Source of the DNA: an uncultured Collinsella sp.
Lineage (GTDB): Bacteria > Actinomycetota > Coriobacteriia > Coriobacteriales > Coriobacteriaceae
Direction: 5' to 3'
DNA length: 27,012 nucleotides
NCBI GenBank assembly: GCA_900542165.1
Contig: UQMM01000029.1
Location: forward strand, 1 to 27,012
Part shown: piece after piece, positions 1-7,212 of the stretch
Numbering within the stretch: position 1 is the stretch's first letter
Layout: every line of letters begins with the position of its first letter
Notes under the pieces: generated by a model
Told to the model about the DNA's origin: nothing
The model's database searches: none
What the model saw: the letters and a program-made list of their open reading frames with translations, nothing else
Translations under genes and position numbers: made by a program

Positions 1-1
1 G

Positions 2-232
2 CTCGACGAGCGCGTCCGCGCGTTCCTCAACCGCGGCGTGACCGGCGACACCGACATCAACGTCATCGACACCGCCGAGTTCGCGATCCCCGGGCTTGAC
101 GACGAGTTCCGCGTCATCGTGTCTCCGTGGATCCTTTCCTCGCTGATCACCGATCGCCTTGCCGCTTACTACGAGACGGTCACCAAGCACAACCTCAACT
201 ACCGTCGCTACTATCACCAGTTCGACTACTAA
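2..232 (+). CDS. Probable SIS-domain sugar isomerase/deglycase, C-terminal end only
   Basis: This is the last 76 codons of a gene whose start lies before the window. The frame is open from the first bases and ends in TAA. The tail has the pattern VSPWILSSL...DRLAAYYE...HNLNYRRYYHQFDY. I recall this ending (an spW segment, a conserved helix and a terminal RRYY..xxY) from SIS-domain phosphosugar isomerases and fructosamine-type deglycases of the AgaS/FrlB group. The catalytic SIS core is outside the window, so the substrate cannot be inferred. The next gene on the same strand is a sugar epimerase/isomerase-like TIM barrel 73 bases downstream, which fits a carbohydrate catabolic operon. The family call rests on the tail alone and is only moderately secure. 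Confidence 0.5.
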   Translation, partial: LDERVRAFLNRGVTGDTDINVIDTAEFAIPGLDDEFRVIVSPWILSSLITDRLAAYYETVTKHNLNYRRYYHQFDY

Positions 233-305
233 GAGCAAATAACGTTTGTGTAATCGGGCCTCGCTCCTATATGGAACGGGGCCTCGCTTGGGTTGGAGAG
301 TAATT

Positions 306-1142
306 ATGAGCTATCCCCAGCTTGCCGTCATGAATATCAGCCATCGTTATTTTGACCTTGAGGAGTTCTTTTCTTCGGCGTCGGCTTCGGGCTACACGTG
401 TTGCGAGCTTTGGACCGGGGCGATGCATCTGTATGTCGATTGCCATGGATACGATTCGCTCGAGCAGGTGCGGGAGCTATCACAGCGGTATGGGGTTCGG
501 ATTGTGGGGCTTTGTCCCGAACAGAACAATCCCAAGCCGTGGAATATCGCGGCGCGCGGGAATGAGGCGCGCACTCGCACGCTCGCGTACTTTAAGAACG
601 TTGTGGATATCGCGGCGGAACTTGGAGCCGAGCAGGTCATGGTCTCGAGCGGCTGGGCATTTTTGAACGAGCCGATCGAGGACGCGTGGGGTCGCAGCTC
701 CTCGATGCTGCGTGCGATTGCCGAGCATGCGGGAGAGCGCGGCGTGCGACTGGTGCTCGAGGCCCTACAACCGGTTGAGTCGATGATCGTGAACTCGGCG
801 GCCGATACGAAGTGCATGATCGAGGCAGTTGATCATCCGGCACTTAAGGCGTGTCTGGATTTGGGCGCTATGGCGGTGGCGGGGGATACCATCGACGATT
901 ATTTTGATCTGCTTGGCGATGATGTCGCCCACGTGCATTTTGTCGATGTTGCGGCAGATGGCACGACGCATCTTGCTTGGGGTGACGGCGACCGCGATAT
1001 GCGCGCCGACCTGGATAGGCTGGTGGCGCGCGGCTATCGCGGAGTTGTTTCGGCCGAGACCTATGATTGGCGCTATTTCGCCAATCCCGCGGCAGCCGAC
1101 GCTCAGGTTATGGCGGAGTACCGACGCGCGATTGGCGCCTAA
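306..1142 (+). CDS. Sugar phosphate isomerase/epimerase family protein (xylose-isomerase-like TIM barrel)
   Basis: The 278-residue product has the hallmarks of the AP-endonuclease-2/xylose-isomerase-like TIM-barrel family. A Glu at the end of a strand (VRLVLEALQP), an Asp in KACLDLGA, a His in HVHFVD and a Glu near the C terminus (VVSAETYD) match the metal-binding positions of this fold. Members isomerise or epimerise keto-sugars and related compounds in the cytoplasm, and the exact substrate cannot be read from the sequence. I chose the ATG at 306 because GGAGAG lies just before it at 295-300. An in-frame ATG at 246 would add 20 residues that do not resemble the family. The preceding gene encodes a probable SIS-domain protein, so the two may act on the same sugar. 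No terminator with a T-run is obvious after the stop. Confidence 0.75.
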   Translation: MSYPQLAVMNISHRYFDLEEFFSSASASGYTCCELWTGAMHLYVDCHGYDSLEQVRELSQRYGVRIVGLCPEQNNPKPWNIAARGNEARTRTLAYFKNVVDIAAELGAEQVMVSSGWAFLNEPIEDAWGRSSSMLRAIAEHAGERGVRLVLEALQPVESMIVNSAADTKCMIEAVDHPALKACLDLGAMAVAGDTIDDYFDLLGDDVAHVHFVDVAADGTTHLAWGDGDRDMRADLDRLVARGYRGVVSAETYDWRYFANPAAADAQVMAEYRRAIGA

Positions 1143-1186
1143 GTGGGACAGGGCGCCGAGTTGGCGTTTGACGCTTTTTGAGAAAC

Positions 1187-1324
1187 GGGACGTGCTTTCC
1201 GCTTGAGGCTTCTGGCGGAAAGCACGTCCCAGAACAGGCGCTCAGAATGGGACACACTTTCCGCTGAGGACCTCAACCGGAAACCGCATCCCAGTTTTTG
1301 GCTGGCGGGCGGGACGCGCTTTCC
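1187..1324. repeat. Tandem REP-like palindromic repeats, 62-base period
   Basis: Three copies of a unit starting GGGAC-N3-CTTTCC begin at 1187, 1249 and 1311, exactly 62 bases apart. The first has perfect 16-base inverted arms (1187-1202 and 1215-1230) around a 12-base loop. The second is a decayed version (arms 1249-1264 and 1277-1292), and the third keeps only the left arm. A related sequence (GGGCCATGCTTTCCGCTG) occurs near 25634. This looks like a cluster of REP-type repeats rather than a gene. The first hairpin could also act as a 3' mRNA stabiliser for the upstream gene, but it has no T-run. Confidence 0.75.
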
Positions 1325-1387
1325 CCTATGTTTCCAAATGAATACGCTATGAGCCGAGAAGGACGATTCTCCCCGCAAACACTCTAG

Positions 1388-1393
1388 TATGCT
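1388..1393 (+). promoter_or_regulatory. Possible -10 element of the his operon promoter (TATGCT)
   Basis: TATGCT is the best -10-like hexamer in the A/T-richer stretch before the his operon. No good -35 hexamer is visible 16-18 bases upstream. If the site is real, transcription would start about 1400, which puts the leader hairpin at the very 5' end of the mRNA. The call is weak and rests on position and hexamer similarity only. Confidence 0.3.
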
Positions 1394-1402
1394 AAAGTAC
1401 CC

Positions 1403-1432
1403 AGAAGACCGGCGGAGCTATGCCGGTCTTCT
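1403..1432 (+). promoter_or_regulatory. Leader hairpin before the his operon
   Basis: AGAAGACCGGC (1403-1413) and GCCGGTCTTCT (1422-1432) form a perfect 11-bp stem with an 8-base loop, 36 bases before the hisZG start. No T-run follows, so it is not a classical terminator. It could stabilise the 5' end of the his mRNA or be part of an attenuation or protein-binding leader. No T-box sequence or run of His codons is visible near it. Confidence 0.55.
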
Positions 1433-1468
1433 GCTCTATATGAAACACAGCATGAGGAGGCTCACCAG

Positions 1469-3184
1469 ATGACGGCCACACCGTGGGGATTCCGGGACAT
1501 ATTGCCCGAGGAGGCTCAGGCGCGCGAGGAGATCGCGCTGACGGTGAAGGGCTGCTTTAGGGAGCATCATTACCTGCCGGTCGAGACACCGCTACTCGAG
1601 GACAAGGGTTCGCTCGAGGAGGGCGGCCGCATTGCGGACACGCCGTTTAAGCTCTTTGATGACGACGGCCGCCTGCTGGTGGTCCGTCCCGACAACACGC
1701 TGTCGATCGTTCGCCTGGTTTCGACTCGCATGCGCGCGGCCGATCTGCCGCTGCGCCTGCGCTATGAGGCGCCGGTGGTTCGCGAGTGTCAGCGCAATGC
1801 CGGCGGCTCGCGTCAGTTTACGCAACTGGGTTTTGAGCTCATCGGCGCGGGCGACACCGCGGGCGATGTCGAGATTGTCTCACTGGTCGCCGAGGCCATG
1901 CGCAAGCTGGCACTTCCCGGTGCGCGCATTATCGCGGGCAGCGTGCGTCCGTTTAAGGAACTGCTCGCGGCCTGTGAGGATCGCGAACTGGCTGCCGAGG
2001 CATTGCGTTGTGTGCACGCCAACGACTTCGTGGGCCTCGATGCCCGCGTGGCGAAAAGCACCGAGTCCGAGGCCGTTAAGGTCGCCATTAGCGAGCTGCC
2101 GCGTCTGCACGGCGGTGCCGAGGTACTCGACCGCGTGGACGCGCTGCTGGAGGCCGCCGGTATCGTCGCGCCGCTGACGCGCGAGCTGCGTGCCCTGGTT
2201 GAGGGCCTGGCACCCGAGGACGCCCAGGTGCTGTCGTTCGACTTCTCTATCATGAACTCTTTCGATTACTACACGGGCCTGGTCTTTAAGGCTTATGCCG
2301 GCGGACTGCCCGATCCGGTCGGTTCGGGCGGACGCTATGACTCCATCTTTACCGGCGCATTTGGCGACGGTATCGAGGTGCCGGCGGCGGGCTTCGCCTT
2401 TTCGCTCGAGCGCCTGGAGGCCGCGCGCACCTCGGCCGAGGATGCCGCTTCCGACGGCGATCACGCCGCGGGCCGTGGCGCCGAGGGCCCGCTGCGCATC
2501 GCTGTGCCCAAGGGCTCGCTTAAGGCCGACACGCTCGACGTGCTCGAGACTGCGGGCTTGGACGTCTCTGAGCTGCGTGACCCCGGCCGTCACCTGATCG
2601 TGCGCGGCCGCGACACGCGTGTCGGCAAGGGCGCGGTCGGAGATATCGAGTTTGTCATCGTGCGTCCCAGCGATGCGCCTGCCTTTGTGGGCTGCGGTGG
2701 TGCCGATTGCGGCATCTGCGGTTGGGACTCGCTCATTGAGGCAGACCTCAACCTGCTGCAGCTGGTCGACCTGGGCTATGGTCTGTGCACCTTTATCGAG
2801 GCGGAGCCCGCGTGGCGCGCCGGCCAGGCCGAGCGCAACTATGCCCGCCGCGGTTCGCTTCGCGTGGCCACCAAGTACCCGCGCATTGCGAGTGCCTGGT
2901 ATGCCGAGCGCGGCGTGAACGCCGATATCGTCTCGCTGCACGGTAACATCGAGCTGGGCCCCATTGTCGGCATGACCGATCGCATCGTGGACATCACCGC
3001 CACGGGCGCCACGCTGCGCGACAACGACCTGGTCATCACCGGCCGCATCATGGACTGCACGGCCCGCTTCTTTGTCAATCCGGGTGCTGCGCGCCTGGAT
3101 CCGCGCGTACGCAATCTGGCAGATCGCTTGGCCGCGGCCGTTAAGGACAAGCATTTTGAGCCCGTCGCGGGCTCGGCACAATAG
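1469..3184 (+). CDS. hisZG: Fused HisZ-HisG: ATP phosphoribosyltransferase regulatory + catalytic subunits
   Basis: The 571-residue product joins two proteins that are normally separate. Residues 1-315 are HisZ, a class II aminoacyl-tRNA-synthetase-like regulatory subunit: it starts TPWGFRDILPEEA, has motif-2-like RYEAPVVRE and motif-3-like FAFSLERLE. Residues 320-340 form an Ala/Gly/Asp-rich linker. Residues 341-571 are a short-form HisG (LRIAVPKGSLK, IVRPSDAPAFV, and the PRPP-binding-loop-like DITATGATLRDND at 508-520). Together they catalyse the first, feedback-controlled step of histidine synthesis, ATP + PRPP to phosphoribosyl-ATP. The ATG is preceded by GAGGAGG at 1454-1460. A Cys cluster, C409/C414/C417, lies where typical HisG has small residues. 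This is the first gene of the operon, and hisD follows after 105 bases. The frame is open through the junction, so the fusion is not an obvious reading error. Confidence 0.93.
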   Translation: MTATPWGFRDILPEEAQAREEIALTVKGCFREHHYLPVETPLLEDKGSLEEGGRIADTPFKLFDDDGRLLVVRPDNTLSIVRLVSTRMRAADLPLRLRYEAPVVRECQRNAGGSRQFTQLGFELIGAGDTAGDVEIVSLVAEAMRKLALPGARIIAGSVRPFKELLAACEDRELAAEALRCVHANDFVGLDARVAKSTESEAVKVAISELPRLHGGAEVLDRVDALLEAAGIVAPLTRELRALVEGLAPEDAQVLSFDFSIMNSFDYYTGLVFKAYAGGLPDPVGSGGRYDSIFTGAFGDGIEVPAAGFAFSLERLEAARTSAEDAASDGDHAAGRGAEGPLRIAVPKGSLKADTLDVLETAGLDVSELRDPGRHLIVRGRDTRVGKGAVGDIEFVIVRPSDAPAFVGCGGADCGICGWDSLIEADLNLLQLVDLGYGLCTFIEAEPAWRAGQAERNYARRGSLRVATKYPRIASAWYAERGVNADIVSLHGNIELGPIVGMTDRIVDITATGATLRDNDLVITGRIMDCTARFFVNPGAARLDPRVRNLADRLAAAVKDKHFEPVAGSAQ

Positions 3185-3289
3185 CGCGACCGCGCACGGG
3201 CGTCCCAACGTACGGGCTGCGGGCCGATTGGCGCCGCCGCCCGGCCTCTCGTTTTTCGAACACAACCTCGACCGATAGGGGATACCGAT

Positions 3290-4726
3290 ATGAAGACCAT
3301 CAAGCTTGCTCCCGGTGAGCGCCTCGTTACCAACCAGCTCAACCGCAAGGGCGTGCTGCCGCAAAACATCATCGACGCCGCCCGCGATATCGTGGCCAAC
3401 GTGCGTGCCAACGGGGATGCCGCGGTGCGCGATTACTGTCAGCGTTTTGACGGCGTTGAGCTGCAGAGCTTCCGCTTGCCGCAGGAGCAGATCGATGCCG
3501 CGCTCGAAGGCCTTGACCCGGCCTTTGTCGCCGCGCTTGAGAAGGCCGCGCGCCAGATTCGTGAGTTCCACCAGCGCGAGGTCGAGCAGAGCTGGTTTAC
3601 CACGCGCCCGGACGGCACGATGCTCGGCGTTAAGGTAACCCCGCTCGCGGCGGCCGGCATCTATGTACCGGGCGGTCGTGCGCAATATCCCTCCACCGTG
3701 CTCATGAACGCCATCCCCGCCAAGGTCGCCGGCGTCAAGCACGTGGTTATGGTGACCCCGCCGCAAAAAGACGGCCTGATCAGTCCCTATACGCTCGCCG
3801 CGGCAAAGCTCGGCGGCGTGGACGAGATCTATATGGTGGGCGGCGCTCAGGCCGTGGCCGCACTTGCGTATGGTACCGAGACCATTCCGCGCGTCGACAA
3901 AATCACCGGACCGGGTAACGCCTTTGTTGCCGCGGCCAAGCAGATCGTCTCGGGTGACGTGGGTATCGATATAGTCGCCGGTCCCTCCGAGGTCTGCGTG
4001 CTGGCCGACGCCACGGCCAAGCCTATGGTGGTCGCGGCAGACCTGATGGCCCAGGCCGAGCACGATCCGCTGGCAGCCTGCTATCTGGTGACTTGCGACG
4101 AGCAGTTTGCGCGCGAGGTCGAGGCCGGCATCGACATCCTGGTGGCGCAGTCGCCGCGTGCCGAGATCACGCGCGCTTCGCTCGACAACGAAGGCACCAT
4201 CGTGGTGGCCGCCGATATGGCTGCCGCCGTCGAGGCCGTGAACACCGTGGCGCCCGAACACCTGGAGCTGCACTGCAAGGATGCAATGGGCCTGCTTGGC
4301 GGCATTCGCAACGCCGGCGCCATCTTTGTGGGCGCTTGGAGCTCCGAGCCGCTCGGCGATTACGTCGCCGGCCCCAACCACACGCTGCCGACCGGCGGCA
4401 CGGCCATGTTCTCCAACCCGCTTTCGGTCGAAGAGTTCGTCAAGCGCTCGAGTGTCATTTGCTATACGCCCGAAGGCCTGCTCTCCGACGCTCCCGCCAC
4501 ACAGCGTCTGGCCGAGGCCGAGGGCCTGTGGGCACACGCGCTCTCTGCCGCTCTGCGTCGCCGTGTGCTGGAGCAGGGCGAGGATGCCGTGAGTGCCGAG
4601 TCACTCGCCGCGGCCGACCTGACCAAGGTCGCTTGGCCGGGCGACGCCGTGGCGACGGTCGCCGAGGGTGTGGACCTGGCGGCTGCGGGCGCGGATGGCG
4701 CTGGCGCGACCGGCGAGGAGGCCTAA
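3290..4726 (+). CDS. hisD: Histidinol dehydrogenase
   Basis: HisD carries out the last two steps of histidine synthesis, oxidising L-histidinol to L-histidine with 2 NAD+ in a zinc enzyme. The 478-residue product shows the expected motifs: AGIYVPGGRAQYPS, GPGNAFVAAAK, DLMAQAEHDP (Gln and His zinc ligands), APEHLEL (catalytic Glu-His) and GDYVAGPNHTLPTGG (Asp and His ligands). The family is usually about 430 residues. Here about 40 extra residues, rich in Ala/Gly/Glu, follow the conserved end. AGGGGAT at 3276-3282 precedes the ATG. The stop is one base before the hisC start, which suggests translational coupling. The 105-base gap after hisZG has a GC-rich inverted repeat (GGCCG/CGGCC) followed by TCTCGTTTTT, possibly a weak internal terminator. 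Confidence 0.96.
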   Translation: MKTIKLAPGERLVTNQLNRKGVLPQNIIDAARDIVANVRANGDAAVRDYCQRFDGVELQSFRLPQEQIDAALEGLDPAFVAALEKAARQIREFHQREVEQSWFTTRPDGTMLGVKVTPLAAAGIYVPGGRAQYPSTVLMNAIPAKVAGVKHVVMVTPPQKDGLISPYTLAAAKLGGVDEIYMVGGAQAVAALAYGTETIPRVDKITGPGNAFVAAAKQIVSGDVGIDIVAGPSEVCVLADATAKPMVVAADLMAQAEHDPLAACYLVTCDEQFAREVEAGIDILVAQSPRAEITRASLDNEGTIVVAADMAAAVEAVNTVAPEHLELHCKDAMGLLGGIRNAGAIFVGAWSSEPLGDYVAGPNHTLPTGGTAMFSNPLSVEEFVKRSSVICYTPEGLLSDAPATQRLAEAEGLWAHALSAALRRRVLEQGEDAVSAESLAAADLTKVAWPGDAVATVAEGVDLAAAGADGAGATGEEA

Positions 4727-4727
4727 T

Positions 4728-5843
4728 ATGGCCGAACTCACGCCGCGCATGAAGGAGCTCGTTCAGCCTTACTTGGCCGGTATTGAGCCCTACGATCCCA
4801 ACTTTACGCCCACGCGCATCAATCTTTCGGCCAACGAGAACACCTATCCCGTGCCCGTTGGCGTGCGCGAGGCGATCGACGCGGCCTTGGCTGCCACGCC
4901 GCTCAACCGCTATCCCGATCCCATGTCCAACGAGCTGCGCGACGAGCTTGCTGCCTGGCATGGCGTGGCTCGCGAGAACATCTGCGTGGGCAACGGCGGC
5001 GACGAGCTGCTCTATAACTACCTGCTGGCGTTTGGCGGCGCGGGACGGACACTGCTCAACTGCCCGCCGTGCTTTAGTGAGTATGCGTTCTTTGCATCGC
5101 TCTGTCAGACCGAGGTGCGCGACGTGTGGCGCGACCCCGCGACCTTTGAGCTCGACCAGGCAGCCGTGCTTGCGGCGGCGCCTGAGTGCAATCTGGCGAT
5201 TGTGACCTCGCCCAATAATCCAACGGGTGACGTGGCGCCGCTCGACTTTGTCGCGGCCCTGTGCGATGCGTGCCCCGGCATGGTCATGGTCGACGAGGCC
5301 TACGTTGAGTTTGCGGACGATTCGTTTGGCGCGGCTACCACGGCGCAGGGGCTTATCGCCGAGCATCCCACCCTGGTGATTCTGCATACGCTGTCCAAGG
5401 CGTTTGGCGCCGCCGGCGCGCGTCTGGGCTATGTGATCGCGGCGCCCGAGGTCATCGATGTGTTTGCGGCGATTCGTCAGATCTACTCGGTTAACGTGCT
5501 GAGCCAGGCCGCCGCGCTTGCCTGCGTGCGTGCCCGCGACGCGTACGCGCCCGTGGTGGCACAGGTTGCATCCGAGCGCGAGCGCGAACTGTGTACCCTG
5601 CACGCAATGGCTGCCGAGGGTCTGCCCGTGGAGGCGTGGCCGAGCGCGGCGAACTTTGTGCTCGTGCGCACGCCGCATGCCACGCACGTGCGCGAGCGTC
5701 TGCGCGACGAGTATTCGATTTTGGTGCGCGACTTTAGCTATGCGCCGGGGCTCGCGGACTGCCTACGTATTACCGTGGGTACCCCGCAGGAAAACGACGA
5801 GGTGCTGGCCGCGTTTGCCACGCTGGTGAAGGAGGAGATGTAG
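4728..5843 (+). CDS. hisC: Histidinol-phosphate aminotransferase
   Basis: HisC is a PLP-dependent fold-type-I aminotransferase that converts imidazole-acetol phosphate and glutamate to histidinol phosphate. The 371-residue product has the standard family length and features: INLSANENTYP near the N terminus, LNRYPDP, VTSPNNPTG, VDEAYVEF and the PLP-binding lysine in HTLSKAFG, followed by ARLGY and a C-terminal LRITVGTPQEND. The ATG at 4728 was chosen because GAGGAGG lies at 4715-4721 and the hisD stop is one base upstream. An in-frame ATG at 4668 would overlap hisD by about 60 bases and has no family support. The stop codon abuts the hisB ATG. Confidence 0.96.
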   Translation: MAELTPRMKELVQPYLAGIEPYDPNFTPTRINLSANENTYPVPVGVREAIDAALAATPLNRYPDPMSNELRDELAAWHGVARENICVGNGGDELLYNYLLAFGGAGRTLLNCPPCFSEYAFFASLCQTEVRDVWRDPATFELDQAAVLAAAPECNLAIVTSPNNPTGDVAPLDFVAALCDACPGMVMVDEAYVEFADDSFGAATTAQGLIAEHPTLVILHTLSKAFGAAGARLGYVIAAPEVIDVFAAIRQIYSVNVLSQAAALACVRARDAYAPVVAQVASERERELCTLHAMAAEGLPVEAWPSAANFVLVRTPHATHVRERLRDEYSILVRDFSYAPGLADCLRITVGTPQENDEVLAAFATLVKEEM

Positions 5844-6431
5844 ATGGACCGCTATGCCGAGGTAACCCGCAAGACGGGCGAGACCGACATTGTCGTAAAG
5901 CTCGACTTGGACGGATCTGGCGTGTGCGATATCTCGACCGGCGTGCCGTTTTTCGACCACATGCTCAACGCTTTTGGCCGTCATGGTCTGTTCGATCTGA
6001 CGGTGCACGCGGTGGGCGACGTGGAGGTCGATGCGCACCACACCGTCGAGGACACGGGTATTGTGCTGGGCGAGGCGTTTTGCCAGGCGCTGGGCGACAA
6101 GGCGGGCATTACGCGCTTTGCCGACGCGGCGATCGCCATGGACGAGACGCTCGTGATGGCTGCTGTTGATATTTCGGGCCGCGGGCAGGCCTACTGCGAG
6201 CTGCCCGTGCCGACCGAGCGCGTGGGCAGCTTCGATACCGAGCTGGCCGTCGAGTTCTTCTACGCCTTTGCGCGTGACGCCAAGCTCACGCTGCACGTGC
6301 GCGAGCTGGCGGGCGGCAACTCGCATCACATTATCGAGGCCGCCTTTAAGGCCGTGGGCCGCACGATGCGCCACGCCTGCGAGCTCGATCCCCGCGTGCA
6401 GGGCATCCCCAGCACCAAGGGATCGCTGTAA
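5844..6431 (+). CDS. hisB: Imidazoleglycerol-phosphate dehydratase
   Basis: HisB dehydrates imidazole glycerol phosphate to imidazole acetol phosphate. The 195-residue product is the monofunctional dehydratase with no histidinol-phosphatase domain. It has the two His-rich manganese motifs DAHHTVED and GGNSHHIIEA, together with FFDHMLNAFGRHG and the C-terminal PSTKGSL. The start follows the hisC stop directly, and AAGGAGGAG at 5830-5838 within the hisC end serves as its ribosome site. Since the phosphatase is not fused here, another enzyme must supply it. The PHP protein at 9459-10370 is the candidate. A 79-base gap holding a palindromic repeat separates it from hisH. Confidence 0.96.
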   Translation: MDRYAEVTRKTGETDIVVKLDLDGSGVCDISTGVPFFDHMLNAFGRHGLFDLTVHAVGDVEVDAHHTVEDTGIVLGEAFCQALGDKAGITRFADAAIAMDETLVMAAVDISGRGQAYCELPVPTERVGSFDTELAVEFFYAFARDAKLTLHVRELAGGNSHHIIEAAFKAVGRTMRHACELDPRVQGIPSTKGSL

Positions 6432-6444
6432 CCGTCACAAGGGT

Positions 6445-6485
6445 AAAACCACCACAAAGGGGACAGGCACCTTTGTGGTGGTTTT
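6445..6485. repeat. REP-like palindrome inserted between hisB and hisH
   Basis: AAAACCACCACAAAGG (6445-6460) and its exact complement (6470-6485) form a 16-bp stem around the 9-base loop GGACAGGCA. The core GGGGACAGGCACC resembles widespread REP-type palindromes in anaerobic bacteria that are associated with REP-linked transposases (recalled, not checked). It lies in the only sizeable gap of the hisD-to-hisI run. The right arm ends in TTTT, so on the plus strand it could act as a weak terminator or as an mRNA processing or stability element inside the operon. Confidence 0.8.
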
Positions 6486-6510
6486 GGATGATGAGAAGTG
6501 GAGGGGTCGC

Positions 6511-7212
6511 GTGGGCGAACCGAAGATCGTGGTGGTTGACTATCACAAGGGCAACTTATCGAGTGTTGTGCGCGGGCTTGCGCGCGCCGGTGCCGCCGCC
6601 TGCACGTCGGACGATCCGGAGCAGATCCGCAATGCCGACGGCCTGGTCATCCCGGGCGTGGGCGCGTTCTATGACGCGATTGCCTTTATGCGCCAGAGCG
6701 GCGAGGCGGACGCGGTGCTCGATGCCGTCGCCGCTGGAACTCCGCTGCTCGGTATCTGCCTGGGCCTTCAGCTATTTTTTGAGCGAGGCAACGAGGGCGT
6801 GCCTGCGGACGAGGGTGTTGCCGCGGACGGCAACGCCTCCGAGCAGGTCGGCGGCCCCTGGGTCGATGGTCTGGGTATCATGCGCGGCTCGTGCACGCGC
6901 TTGAAATCGAGTCGCCTGAAGGTACCGCACGTGGGCTGGGACCAGGTGCACATGACGCCCGCCGGTGCGGCCGATCCGCTGCTTGCCGGTTTTGCCGAGG
7001 GCGCCAACATGTACTTCACCCACAGCTACGCGGTGGCCGACGACGCCGATGCCGCCGATGTGCTGGCGCGCACGCACTATACGCGGAGCTTCCCGTGCAT
7101 CGTGCGCTATGGCAACGTGTGGGGCTGCCAGTTCCATCCCGAGAAATCCTCCGCGCTGGGGCAGCGCATCCTTAAGAACTTCGTCAACATCGTCGAGGAG
7201 GCTGGCCGATGA
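6511..7212 (+). CDS. hisH: Imidazole glycerol phosphate synthase, glutamine amidotransferase subunit
   Basis: HisH hydrolyses glutamine and passes ammonia to HisF for ring closure to imidazole glycerol phosphate and AICAR. The 233-residue product is a class I glutamine amidotransferase: VIPGVGAF, the nucleophile Cys in GICLGLQLFF, and the His-Glu pair in QFHPEKS. An acidic/Gly-rich insertion of about 15 residues follows FFERGNEG compared with the usual family. The start is a GTG at 6511 with GGAGGGG at 6500-6506. The frame stays open upstream through the palindrome, but translating the repeat is unlikely. The stop overlaps the hisA start as ATGA. Confidence 0.94.
   Translation: MGEPKIVVVDYHKGNLSSVVRGLARAGAAACTSDDPEQIRNADGLVIPGVGAFYDAIAFMRQSGEADAVLDAVAAGTPLLGICLGLQLFFERGNEGVPADEGVAADGNASEQVGGPWVDGLGIMRGSCTRLKSSRLKVPHVGWDQVHMTPAGAADPLLAGFAEGANMYFTHSYAVADDADAADVLARTHYTRSFPCIVRYGNVWGCQFHPEKSSALGQRILKNFVNIVEEAGR

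Noticed and set aside
1143..1468. T-box or His-codon leader before the his operon
   Set aside because: No AGGGUGGNACCGCG-like T-box sequence and no run of His codons. Only the 11-bp hairpin and a mini-ORF with a single His codon are present.
1880..4537. An 885-codon open frame on the minus strand through hisZG and hisD
   Set aside because: It lies antisense to two well-supported genes and has low-complexity Arg/Gly/His-rich sequence. In high-G+C DNA such antisense frames stay open because of third-position bias.
4455..5687. A 410-codon minus-strand frame over hisC
   Set aside because: It lies antisense to hisC with its intact PLP site and has Arg-rich translation and no domain. It is a shadow of the coding strand.
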